A DNA stretch of 64,000 nt, taken from contig OX422221.1 of assembly GCA_949130495.1 (NCBI GenBank), positions 30,516,917 to 30,580,916 on the forward strand, given 5' to 3'. Position numbers and translations under genes: made by a program. The notes beneath the pieces are model-generated. The model was not told the DNA's origin, made no database searches, and saw only the letters and a program-made list of their open reading frames with translations. This stretch comes from Sambucus nigra. Lineage: Eukaryota > Streptophyta > Magnoliopsida > Dipsacales > Adoxaceae. Position 1 is the stretch's first letter. Every line of letters begins with the position of its first letter. Shown one piece after another: positions 10,930 through 21,937 of the stretch.

Positions 10930-11048
10930 GTGGAATTGAAAACTTCACCTGCTGATTTTTGGCTACACAACGGTTGGAAGGAATTTGCAACGCATAACTC
11001 CATAGGATTATGGTATTTCTTAGTTTTTAGATATGAAGATAATTATAT
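10930..11048 (+). pseudogene. B3 DNA-binding domain fragment (REM-like), right arm
   Basis: The plus strand reads VELKTSPADFWLHNGWKEFA, followed by THNSIGLWYFLVFRYEDN. It is the same B3 segment as the left arm, in inverted orientation, and slightly longer at the RYED end. The two arms differ at several residues (STGDV against SPADF, EEFAEHR against KEFATHN), so they have diverged since duplication or came from different paralogues. Confidence 0.8.
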
Positions 11049-11050
11049 TT

Positions 11051-11340
11051 GACACGATTGCCCGGGGTACATTAGTTGGAAGGAGGTGCCATATGAGCTC
11101 AAGTTAGCTGTTTGAGTGACACTACAGGTAATGTATTTATATTTATATGTCAATTTCGATTTCGATTTCAATTACGATTTATATTTATCTATATTTGAGG
11201 GGCGAATACTAATTTTACTTTATTTCAATTCAGGGGAAAGGGAGTGGCCCTAAGGGTAGGCCACATATGCTCTATGCTTATGTGGCTATTCGGACGAGAA
11301 GGGAAGGATAAGGAGGTGTTCCCGAGCGTCGCGGTACAAA
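11051..11340 (+). pseudogene. Remnant of the Transposase_24-type gene in the inner CACTA
   Basis: Bases 11069-11127 match the end of exon 1 of the outer copy's gene (SWKEVPYELKLAV) but carry a TGA where the outer copy has a tryptophan-glutamate codon pair. The intron start and its hexamer repeat follow. At 11234 a match to the third exon begins after an intact TTCAG acceptor. The exon that encoded the DPKLHDSV segment is missing. The gene has lost most of its length and cannot work. Confidence 0.82.
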
Positions 11341-11474
11341 ATCTCTTTTCCATGCAAATAGTTTGTAGATTTGAGATAAAATGATGGTGATGTTGTTTCT
11401 TCTTAAATAGTTTCTTATTTGAATATATAGTTGCATTATCTTTAGTTTGTTCGGATATATGATGTTTGGAACAG

Positions 11475-11809
11475 GTACAACGTTGCTATAACAGGTAGAA
11501 ATATACTGCTGGGTAGTGGTAGTGGCCATACTACCCAGCAGATTTTTTTTAAATTCTGCCCAGAATTGTCACGGTCATTGACCGTGACACGTCTGTGACA
11601 AAAGTTATCAAGGACGTGTCACGGTCAATGACCGTGACAATTTTTTTAAAAAGGGTCACGGCTTTGTCACGGTTATAAACCGTGACAAACGTGTGACACG
11701 ACCGTGACAAAAAAAGTTCTCTCGCCTCGAAATGTCACGGTCAATGACCTTGACAAGTTGGATTTGTCAAAGGCAATGACCTTGACAAATGGGCAGATTT
11801 GGTGTAGTG
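11475..11809. repeat. 3' subterminal region and terminal inverted repeat of the inner CACTA
   Basis: The stretch from GGTACAACGTTGCTATAAC matches the outer copy's 5151-5427. Multiple TGACCGTGACA palindromes follow, and the end is GGTGTAGTG at 11801-11809. The outer copy's own terminus (GGTGTAGTG, 11931-11939) comes 130 bp later. Confidence 0.9.
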
Positions 11810-12099
11810 AAGGTCAATGACCGTGACACGTCCGTGACAAAAAAAATTGTCTCGCCCAAAATTGTCACGGTCATTAACCTTAACAAGTCCAATTTGTCAA
11901 GGTCATTGACCGTGACAATAGTGCAGATTTGGTGTAGTGAGAAGAAAATGAGTATACCTGTTTAGGTAGTTCCATGTATAATCTACAAAACAAAAAAAAA
12001 ATAATTAGATTCCAAAACACAAACAAAATAATCTGTGAAACAAAAAAAATCTACAAAACATAAAATGAGTAACTTGTGAAAGAAAAAATAATCTACAAA

Positions 12100-12490
12100 A
12101 TATACATAAATTATTAGATCCCAACACATTACCATACATGTGAACATATATAAAATAAAATGAAAAATATCGAAATAGATCTTAAACGAAATCAAAATGA
12201 ACAAAGCCCTTAAATAAACCCAAATCAAATCATAATCTCCCCAGGTTCTCAGATCTATTTTCAAAGCCCTAAATCCCGTGTATGTGTGTATGTATTTTAG
12301 GAGATGGAGATTTTAAGTGAGTGAGTGTGTATGCATGTGTGCGGGGAGAGAGAGTTGAGAACGAAACCTGATGAATTGAGAGAGAGATAGGAGAGAGACT
12401 TGAGAACGATCGAGAGAGGAGAACGGGGTGTATTGTTTGTGTATTTCTTGGTTGTGTGGGAACAAAGGTGTAATTTACTATCTTACCCAT
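12100..12490 (-). other. Possible 5' leader and first intron of a minus-strand host gene
   Basis: On the minus strand this stretch begins with CT-rich leader-like sequence (about 12490-12300), then GATTTAGGGCTTTGAAAATAG near 12275-12255, then T-rich, intron-like sequence. If real, the gene would run leftward and the nested CACTA elements would sit in its first intron, with coding sequence left of position 52. No protein evidence supports it. The minus-strand open frames here are low complexity. Confidence 0.2.
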
Positions 12491-15400
12491 GTTTTTGAAT
12501 TTTTAGCAAGCGTGGGAAAGGAAATCAAGTCTTAAAAAAGAGGGGTAAACCAAAAATAAAAGGGCAAAAGAGGAAAATTCATCAAAATGATCTCATCCCT
12601 CCAGCCTTGTTGTATTTCTAGCCTTGTTGGCTTTCATCAGAACCGTTAAATGTCTTCCAAACTTATAAATAGTGAAAACACCATTGTAACTTATTATATA
12701 TATTCATAAGATGATAACTTAATTAGAGGTCATGATTAAGCCACATCATTCAAAAATTAATGGTTAGATTAAAACTCACACCATAAGTTATAATAGTTGG
12801 TTTAAATCTCAATATCATTCAACTTTAACTTGAATGTGTCCGATTATCAAGGCACTCAAGCCCTCTTACACACTTAAGCCCATTCTCTCTCTTCAAGAAG
12901 AAGAAACCAAACTTTCTCCTTCACTCTCTCCAGTATTTTGAACCTTTTCCACCCCCTTCCCTCTGACATTGCCGCCCTTGAGCTTAATAATGTCAAAGCT
13001 TTTCCTCTCTTAGCCCTCCGACATTGCTGCCCCTGAGCTCCAAAAGCGTCTCCCTTAGGTAATATACCCAACATGCTTTTTGACGTACATCTGATTTAGG
13101 GTTTTATTATCTCATTTTGTCTAACCACAGGTTTCGGCTTTGGATTTTCTGAAGAATGAAAATGAGGATGTAGATGATGATCTTGATTTCAGAGCGTTTG
13201 AAGTTGTATCTGGTTGGATTTTTATAGTTGTATCTAGTTGGATTTCTTCTACACAATTTCACATGTAGAGATGGGCACTCAAGAACATGTATCTGGTTCG
13301 ATTTATGCTACACTTCAAGCCAGTCAATAAATCTTCCCTCTGGGATATTTAGTTATCATCCATAATTTATCATACATTCGATGCGACAGTGACAACAAGT
13401 TAGTCATTAAATTAACTCATATGTGATTTAGTCAATAAATTAACTCATCCGTAATTTTTTCTTCTATCACACTATTAGGTTTAGTCTCTTACTCTATTGT
13501 TGTCGAGAAAATGCTTTCAACATTCATTTTTTTGCGGTTGGCATGTTGTAAGATGCCAGTTTAATTTTCTTCACCCCTGACAAAATTGTGTCTTTGGTTT
13601 TCTTTCCTTTTTTCATAATTTAATTTGGTGAGATGTGTTGTAATTTGTAATTTGTTCATAGTGTAACTGGACATGTCCATATTGGAATTATAGATCATGT
13701 GATTTAGAGATATATTGAGCCATTTTCATCGATAAAAAACATGTTTTGTTTTGTTTTGTTTTGCAGATCTAAATAAGAATTACTATTTTTAATTTCTTAT
13801 TAATATTTTTATTCAGTAATGGAGTTGAATGGTCCATATATTATATTTGATTATCTAACTCGATGAAGAAAGTTACATATTCCTCTCATTTAGTAAAAGT
13901 TTTATATCTTTATGTTTTTATTTTATGTATATTAAATAAGAGTATGAAAAGTTACAACTCATATGCATGTTATTGTGTTGTAAAACAACAATTTTAAAGG
14001 AAATAGTTCTTGCTTTCCTTTTTCGAAAAAAGGGTGTGAAGATGTTATAATTGCTGATGTGAAAAGCAAAGGTGTATAAATGTTTTGATGGAAATAAGGG
14101 TTAGGTTTGTTGAATTTTAGTAGGATCTGATGTATGGGCTCGAGTGCTAATTTTTGGTTACTTCGTTGCTCTCGGGTATCGTATGTGTAAAACTAGCAAA
14201 ATTTGATGATACGCAAATAGTAGTTTTATTGCATCCCGGTCCCATCATTATCGATGATATTAACAGTAAGTTTCTAACTTCTCAATTTCGCATTATATGT
14301 AGAGTAAATTGTAAGTCCCTAAAGTATTAATTTTACAAAAAACTCTCTAAACACTCTAAAGGGGGTAAAAGCAAGTCCCTCTGCATTGAAAAATAATAGC
14401 TTTCTGTTACGTTTTTCAAACTTAGGCTGGTCTTCTTTATATGTTCATTATTATTTATTTTAGTTGTAAACACATATCCGCAATATTAAAGTTCCATAGG
14501 AATTTTTTGTAATCACCGTCTCTATCACTCAGCTAAACTTTTCATTTATTTAAATTGTTGTTATAGTAACTACTTTTTTCACCGTCTCTATAACTCACCA
14601 TTTTTTTACCATTTAATTTTTTAATTGTAGGTTGATTTTTTTTAGTTTTAAGATTGAAATTGTATTTAAATCAATGCCACGGAAAATAGTTGATTTTGTA
14701 TATGTTTATATTTTTTAAGATGTTGTGCCCTGTTTTTTATCGTATGGTTTACATCCCCTTTTTCACATTATGTAATTGTTTGGTTGTGTTCTTGAGAAAT
14801 TACTTTTTTTAGCGTTTAGTTCACATGTATTAGTGTTCACAGATTAAATTTTTTTCACATGTATTAGTGTGCTCAACGCACCATTATAGTGTGTCGACAG
14901 TATTCATCGTGTACCAACGCTAGCACAAATATTGGTGATGATTTCTTGAAAAATGTCAATTTGGGATGAATTTGTATATTACAATTTTTGACGAGTATTT
15001 GTTAAGTATTTAAGTTTGTAGTCTACATGGTAGACAAACTTCCCATTTACGTTTGACGACTTTTGATTTGGGTTTGTCGTAAATGTGCTACTACTTTTAT
15101 TGTACATGTGGTTAAAATTGTTTGAGTTGTGTTTGAGATTCTGAGTTTGTAGTAATATTTATATTAAATTTAATTCTGTGTGAATTGGAATCGATTTAAA
15201 TTTACAGGTTAATGTCTATATCCACAAATCTTGGGATATAGGATTCAATATTCCCCATCTCTCGGTTGATGTTATTTTTTCTTTTCATTTGGGTGTTCAA
15301 GCGGAAGTGAAGTTTAAACAACTTGGGAACTTTTACAACACTTGAGAAAGAAAACTGAGGTTCACATTCGGTAATGCGTTCATTAAGCAACACTATTATG

Positions 15401-16557
15401 GTGTAATCATTTTGATCCTCTTCACTTAATCTCACAGCTATCGAGGAAAGAAACAACTCTTCTATACTCTGTTCGTATATCCACGTACAATATGGATCTT
15501 GTTACAAGCTCAACATTATTATAAAATCACACATTTATATGTGCACTTTATAATTTTTTTTTATTTTATTTTGTTAAGAAACTTTTTTTCCAGAGTATAT
15601 TTATGTGGTGTTGTTATTGCAGAGTTATGTTATTATTGTAGAGTTCATTAAAACAATGGTTTGTATTACATTGTGAGTACTATGAGGGAGTGAAAATGGA
15701 TATTTTTATAATTTGGAGGAACTACGGTATGTGTTGGTGTTGGGGTTGGGTCAGTTCTCCATGCAAATTAGGTTTGTAAATTCACTTTAAAAATATGGAT
15801 TTTGAATTTTCTAAAAAATATTTGTTACAAATAAAATTGAAGGTATTAGGTTAATTTTACAACATCTTTTTTAATGCTAAAAGACTAAGCTAAGTTTTAA
15901 ATATCTACTATTTCTTTTCCGCGGGAACTCATAACAGAGTATTCATTGTTTGACATTCATAATCATTATTGTTGTACCATATCATCGCATAGTGAACCTG
16001 CGCCTTAAAAGGATTGATTTTCCTCACCTTAGTTGTCAATTTATTAATTACGTGAGATTGAAGCAAATTTGAGATAATTGTGTTCCCCACCTCAATTTTT
16101 TGTTGTTTGACAATTTCTTTACAATGGCAATGGGGTGTATTCACATCGACAACAATGAGTGTGCTTTACATTTATAATGTGTGTAGGCAAGAACCTTATG
16201 AACTTTTGTTCAAGTAATTTCTATTAGAGTGAGTTTGGGAACACCAATTTCATGCCTTGTGATTGGAATTAAAAAAATATATCTTGAAGTTTTAAATTTT
16301 TTGATTTTGACATATTCCATTTCCAATTTTGTGGAATGGAATTGGGGTTTCCAAACAGATCCTTAGGGATTAGTGTAGTATTGTATTTTTCTTTGAATTT
16401 TATTTTTTAAAGAGGGTGTGTAGTCTTACAAAGAAAGGGAATTCTGTCCAAATTTTATTAATTTTTTACACATTCTGTTGAAAAAATTATTTAAATTATA
16501 TACAATTTAATACATTGGAAAATGTTCTCCGTGCCTTCAAGCAGGGGCATTCCGATA

Positions 16558-16595
<38 letters not shown>

Positions 16596-18464
16596 AGGGA
16601 GTGGTTGATAGTGTATCCATAAAAAAACATCTAGTTTATCAATTCTCCCAATTGATTTTCTATTGCAAGTACTTTGATAAAACATAGATTTAAATATGAA
16701 AATTTCAAAAGGATGAACCATATCAACTATAAAAAGTACTACCTTGTCCATGGTACATTTCATTTTGACTATGAAAACATTCCATGTCTTCCAAGGAAAA
16801 TAAAGGTACACCTTGTTGATTCGAATATGCTTCAAATTAGATAAGGTCACAATTTCACTAAAAAAACACAGAGATGTGTCATTTTGATCTTCAACTTCAA
16901 GTTTAATTATGCAGGTTCCGTAATCATTTGAGACTTTATCAATATTTAATAACCTCAGAATGTTTTGTCAATTGCTTATTCACTTATGGTAGAGAAATAA
17001 TTTTTTTTATCAAACTATTTTTTTGCCATAGTAAATGATGATCCCTAAACAAAAATTGGTAGAAAATAATCTCAACCAATCATAAAAGAATAGAACTGAA
17101 CATCTAATCATAGTGCATCGATTGTAACTCTTATCATCAGTGTTACTAAATTTCCAATCAACAAACCTATTGAACTTACATTGACCTAATATAATCAATT
17201 ATTTAAGAAAATGAAATATTACTTGTAATACAATGTAAACATAGATTTTATGTAGTGGAGTGTGACTCAAAACCCCTTACAACAACCCCATTTTCGGCCA
17301 CTTCCTCACCTTGATCGACTTCTAACAAGTAACTTGCTTACAAGACCACGCCGCCATCTAACTCCAACCCAAAACCTGGATCCACGTCATACCTAGGCCC
17401 ATCTTCCTTCAAACCCGAAAAAGTATTACCAAATACAGTTTTCATATAGTTAGTGAGATTGAATCATATAAATATCCCAAACTAAAGTATGCTAGGCATA
17501 ATAAATTACGCAACCGTATCATACTTTAGTTTATATTTTATCAATTATGAAAACGTATCATATGCAAATAATTAGATCATATACTTCTTATATCAGATTC
17601 CCCAACTACTTGAACGTCATGAAATGTTACAGAATAATTTTTATTTTAGTTGGGCACCTTCATACTAATGAACCTCATGAAATGTTTAAAAAATAATTTT
17701 TATTCTAATTAGGAACCTACATACTCATAAACTATAATTATTTTTTTTATGACATGTGAGAACATGGCCCAAGACTGTAGTGCTAGTGCAATGTAGTAAA
17801 ACATATAGTCCATTACTAAATTCACGTAGCAACCTCAGTTTTGGGATTTTTCCTCAACACATAGTATATTCCAATTGAGGAACTTATATTAACAAATATG
17901 ATTTTTAAGATAATGGATAATATTGAGGCACCAACAACCAACTCAATAGGTTATAAGCACTAACAAAGTGAGGAAACTACTTAAAACAAAACTTGTATAA
18001 TTCTTTAAGAAGATAACGTAATAGATACATAACACTAATATTTTTAGATGTGAACACCAACTAATCTTGCCAATGCTTCTTTCAATATGTGTGTGTGTTG
18101 AGTAGGTCAATAACTCTGAACATAGTTTTGAGTTGGGTGGGGGGTCATTGGAAATGACTTATATGCGATAAAACAACGTGATACTTGATAATAGTATCTC
18201 TAATATTATACTGCATTAAGTTTAATGCTCCTCATCAAATACGAATGCACATAATATTCCTTCTTGATTATAAAATAGTAATTGAAACTATACAATTTTA
18301 ATCCAATGACCTAATTATTTTCTATTAGAGACATTCTAGAAAACAGTTAATGTTCAACATGAAAATAATGATAAGAACAAAAACTCAGATCACAATTTTG
18401 AATTTGATAATTAAGTTGATTTTTCCTTGGTGATGTCGTGATAATTCTAAGTGAAGAATGTCCA
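12491..18464. other. Intergenic stretch without a supported gene
   Basis: No frame with a recognisable product was found. Points seen: a plus-strand leader-like CT-rich stretch (12860-13056) with a possible intron (GTAATA to CCACAG, about 13057-13130) and a 45-codon open exon-like run (13132-13268); a (TA)n microsatellite at 16559-16592; and a 60-70 bp direct repeat at about 17610-17740 built on CATGAAATGTT and AATAATTTTTATT. Short minus-strand frames (15202-15456, 15929-16144, 16491-16850) resemble nothing I know. Confidence 0.5.
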
Positions 18465-19080
18465 TGTTGATGTAAAAAAGTAGATTACTCTAATTATTCA
18501 ATCACAGATAAATAAATGAGACAAAGAATTTTAAAGTGGTTCAGCCTTATAAGAATGGCCTACGTCTACTGTTGTGTTATTGATGAGTGTTAGGAATTCT
18601 TGATTACAAGTTCTCTCAAGAAATTCCTCTCTCGATTCCAGGGTTTGGATTCGGATCCCTTACAATGAGGATTGTACAATGTATTTATAGCCCTAAGGCT
18701 GTAATGTGAAAGGGTAATACATTAAATGATATACATATGAAAGGGTAATACATTTAATGCCCTCTTTGCGTGTGCGTCTGAATGATAAGCATTTAATGAA
18801 TCAGTTGAACTGTTGGTTATCCATCTATTAATGCTTTGTTCGAGATAAAGCTCGGACCGCCTGAGTAGCTCGGACCGCCTAAGCTTCTCGGTACTCAAGA
18901 TTTGCTAGGATAGGAATTGTTCCTCGGAGCGAGTGAGTTCCTCGGGGAACTAGTCTTCCTCATTGTAGTCTTGTTCCTTGGAGCACGTGGGTTCCTCGAA
19001 AGTGTTGGTTGTTGCCACGTATATAGCCATGTGTCCTCATATGATTGGTCCATGTCAGCAGATTAAATTTGGTATCAACA
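18465..19080 (-). repeat. 3' LTR of the Tat element
   Basis: The minus strand begins with TGTTGATACC (19080) and ends with ACATCAACA (18465), the TG..CA form with TGTTGA/TCAACA ends, over 616 bp. The sequence just upstream in element sense, TTGGGAGCTTC, serves as the polypurine tract. There is no second copy in the window because the 5' end is missing, so the LTR call rests on end structure and context. Confidence 0.75.
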
Positions 19081-19556
19081 GAAGCTCCCAATGTTTCATG
19101 GTTCGAAATTTGAGGAGTATGGGACATTCTTTCTTGAAATATGGTAGCTTTAAATAGTCTTCCTGATTTTTAGGAGCATTTCCCTTGTATTTATTTCTCC
19201 TTCCGAATTCGTAGAATCATGATTTTTTGGACTTTTCTACGTGCTTCGATTCCCGCATCACTTTTCGTGTTTTTAGCCGCTGTTGTCCGCTTTGATTCCT
19301 GCACCACTTTTCATCTTTTTAGCTGTCGGTAACGTAATCATCCTTTTTTGTAATCATTACTTCATCGTTTCCCAAGGCAAGGTATTTAAACTTCACAGAT
19401 ACTCCCATCGTCTTCTACTTTTCAAATTTTTATCTACGAGTTTTACGTTGTCTCTTCCTACTCTCTTATGCGTTCATCTTTTCCGTTGTTCGTTGTCAGT
19501 AGATCCATTCTTTTCCTATAAGATCTTCTTCCTTCTTCTTCATTTCTTTATTCACC
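19081..19556. other. Spacer between Tat 3' LTR and the antisense ORFs
   Basis: It starts with the polypurine-like tract (complement of GAAGCTCCCAA) and is pyrimidine-rich on the plus strand (TTCTTCC runs near 19500-19550), as expected for a leader of the plus-strand ORFs. The 96-codon frame at 19283-19573 is hydrophobic by T-richness and I do not take it as a gene. Confidence 0.45.
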
Positions 19557-21755
19557 ATGGTTTACCCTGTTGAGTCTCTTGAGAAGTTTCATTATGATTT
19601 CTCCATTCCCTCATGGGTTATTTTGGAAGAGCTTTATGAGCCTTTAAATTACTTCCATTTGGATGAGGTACATTGGTTTCCCAGTCTCTTTTTTGCTGAG
19701 TGTGGATTTTCTTTTCCACCAAATCCCCTGTGTCTGGAATTCTGTCAGTACTTTGACATTGTTACTGCACGAATAGCCCCCAACACATGGAGAATAGTTA
19801 ATGGGGTGCATAGGTTAAATCAAATTCATGGAACTCGAATTGGAATTCCAGAAATCATGTACTACTATAGATGGGCAGTTAATGATAATATTTTTTATTT
19901 AAAAAACTAGATTTTTAAATAGAGCCTTAGTAGTCAATCTCCCTGATGTCAATAGGGATTATTTTGAACACGGGGTTGTCATAAAAAATTGGTAACACCC
20001 TCCATTAGTTGGAGATGAGGTTTATTAGGGTTCTAGATGCCCTCCTTATGGCGATGGGATAGGTTATTTTTATTTTATTTTATTTATTTTGAAATCATGT
20101 TTCTTTTGTGTTTGATAAAATATGTCACTGATAACAATGTTTATTTATTTGCAGTTGATAGCAAGAGAAAGTGTCCAAAAGATGCAGATGTCAATATAAG
20201 GCATTTGAAACTTATCTGGAGTCTGCATCAAAGTGTTGCCGACAAGCACATTAGATCAGCTTCGTATCTCTTGCAGTACAAGAGCTACACCACTTCTTTC
20301 ACTGCTCGTCCAGTGATAAGTGAATCAAAGCCAGTACCAGCTTTCACGAGCTCATCGTCTGAATCCCATGTTCCTTTAAGTGAAAGGATGAAGAAGAGAA
20401 GACCTCTTACCATGTTTGAGAAAACTGCCTCCGGTTCTGGGGAGGTAAAAAGGAGTAGGATTGATGTCCCAAGGGAGGGGACAAAGAAGAATGATGCACC
20501 TTCCTCAGCTGCTGCAGTTGTGAAGGTTGTTGAGAAGCCTACAGTGGCTCCGAGCAGGTCTGCTGCTCCTGGAGAGGTGATTGTGATATCAACAACCAAG
20601 GGTTCTTCCTTGGTTGAATCTGTACCTGTTCCCCTGAGGAGGCTGAAGAAGAGCTCCTCGGTCAATTTGGCTGACACCATTACTCAGCCCCCAGCTATTG
20701 GGGCTGGAGTTCCCACTTTTATTCCCCCGAGCTCAGCCATAAGCTCGATAAAGTCCTGGATCATTCTCGAGGTCCAAGGTACTGAAGAAAACCTTACTCG
20801 GGATATGGTCACCTCGCTAGTTGCTCGTCACCTTGCTTCTGTAAGTCTCTTTACTTTGAATTTTTCATATTTCCTTTGTCTTTTCTGTTTCTAACTTGCT
20901 TTATTTTTCTGTTCACAGTTGACGAGATGCTTCAATATAATCCTGAAGAAGGATGAAGCGATTAAGGCTTCTTGCTCCCCGTCCAGTGTGGAGGGAGCTC
21001 TGGAAGAAGCTACCAAGTCTCTGGCAGATTCTTGCCAGAAATATGCTGATGACAAAGCTGTCTGGGAGCAGAAGCTTGCTTCCTCCGAGAAACAAAAAAC
21101 TAGGGCTGTTGATGCCTCCAAGGAGTTGGAGAAGAGAATAAATTCCTTGGAGAAGGAAAATAAGGAGCTTGAAGAGAAGCTCAAAAATACAGGAGAGTTT
21201 GAAGATAAACTCAAGGCTGCCGAGGAGGAGTTGGCTCAGCTTCGGGAAGTAGGTCGGCAGAAGGAGGAAAATAAGCAAAAACTGAAAGCTGCTGATGACT
21301 TGTTGTCCGAAAATCTTGCCTTGGAGAAGACCAAGAGGAAGATGGCTGTGAAGAAGTCCTTCAGCTCTGGCTGGGACAAGGGGTGGAACAAGGGGTTGGC
21401 TGCCATGGTGTCGCAAGTGGACTATGGCAGTCTCAAATACTTTAGGGATGGATGGGTTGCTGCCCTTCAGGAGATGAAGGTCGATGAGTCTTCCGAGCTT
21501 TTCCAGATACATATCCCTGGCTCCCCTCTAACTCCAGAAGAGTTAGAAAAGGACGAAGCTACCTCCGAAGAGTCTTCGATGGTGATGGGAGATCATGCCC
21601 TAGCCATCTAGCCTGTTGCTGAGGAAAATCAACAAATCGTTTCTTCCTTCGAGCAACTGCCTATTCTCCCCGAGCAACTATCTCTTCCCTCCGAGCAACC
21701 TACCTCTTTATCCCAACCTCCCGAGAAGGTTTTGGGAGATAAGGAAAAGGTGTAG
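19557..21755 (+). pseudogene. Antisense additional ORF 1 of the Tat element (Transposase_28-like N-terminus, coiled-coil C-terminus)
   Basis: The start MVYPVESLEKFH leads into a domain with FPPNPLCLEFCQYF and PNTWRIVNG, matching the pattern of the 'putative gypsy type transposon' domain (Transposase_28). A frame change near 19910 leads to VNLPDVNRDYFEHGVV, then a T-rich intron ends at TTTGCAG (about 20153). The next exon is Ser/Pro/Lys-rich and low in structure. A clean intron (20841-20918, GTAAGT to CACAG) precedes a charged region (about 20980-21330) with heptad-like Glu/Lys/Leu, a predicted coiled coil, and then SGWDKGWNKGLAAM. TAG at 21609-21611 is followed by Gln/Pro/Glu-rich codons to a stop near 21755 and by AATAAA at about 21832. 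Such antisense ORFs are known in Tat elements; their role is unknown. Confidence 0.7.
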
Positions 21756-21937
21756 TGTTGTTTGGGTTTCTCTTTATTTTGTTTCTCTTTATTAAATGTA
21801 ACCCAGAAGATGTAACTCTAAACTATGATCTAATAAAATTTGAACTTTTTTTCATACTGTTGTCTATCTTTCATTCATACTTTGCTTATTCTTCTTATTG
21901 ATGATTGCTCTTCTTTCTATGCTAGTTTCTGGCTAGG

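Larger units (their letters stand above)
10774..11048. repeat. Inverted repeat made of two copies of a captured B3-domain fragment
   Basis: The left arm (10781-10880) and right arm (about 10925-11027) are complementary over about 100 bp with roughly 85-90 percent identity by eye. The spacer is about 45 bp. Read outward from the centre, each arm encodes the same B3-domain segment. Transcription across it would give a long hairpin RNA able to feed the small-RNA pathway. It lies inside the inner CACTA element, between the transposase and the second-gene remnant. Confidence 0.88.
5428..11809 (+). mobile_element. Inner CACTA transposon nested in a sibling copy
   Basis: The left end CACTACACCAAAATGGGC is at 5428 and the inverted right end CAGATTTGGTGTAGTG finishes at 11809. 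AAG flanks it on both sides (5425-5427 and 11810-11812). Removing the insert and one AAG rejoins TTGTCAAGGTCAATGACC, a complete subterminal motif of the outer element, so the insertion site is exact. The element is 6382 bp. It carries a TNP2-type transposase pseudogene (7120-10530), a duplicated transposase scrap, a B3-domain inverted repeat and a remnant of the second gene. Both ends are the same family as the outer element. Confidence 0.94.
1525..11939 (+). mobile_element. Outer CACTA (En/Spm-type) DNA transposon, interrupted by a sibling copy
   Basis: The left end reads CACTACACCAAAAT at 1525 and the right end is its inverted partner ATTTGGTGTAGTG, ending at 11939. The three bases outside are AGA on both sides (1522-1524 and 11940-11942), which is the 3-bp target duplication expected of CACTA elements. 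Both ends carry many copies of a palindromic subterminal motif built from GTCACGGTCA and TGACCGTGAC. Without the inner copy the element is about 4.0 kb. It contains a Transposase_24-type pseudogene but no TNP2 transposase, so it would have needed help in trans. CACTA elements move by cut and paste through a transposase (TNPD/TNP2) and a subterminal-binding protein (TNPA). Confidence 0.93.

Noticed and set aside
10745..10939. Plus-strand 64-codon frame over the B3 hairpin
   Set aside because: It reads antisense to the B3 segment in the left arm. The B3 frame on the minus strand explains the sequence better.
18465..19080. Reading the LTR as a plus-strand 5' LTR followed by a GGTATCAACA primer site
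   Set aside because: GGTATCAACA is the complement of the LTR start TGTTGATACC. The pol genes read on the minus strand and a purine tract lies on the correct side, so it is a minus-strand 3' LTR.
20285..21512. Minus-strand frames of 131, 107 and 199 codons
   Set aside because: They are shadows of the plus-strand Tat extra ORF, Ser/Leu-rich because the true frame is Glu/Lys-rich.
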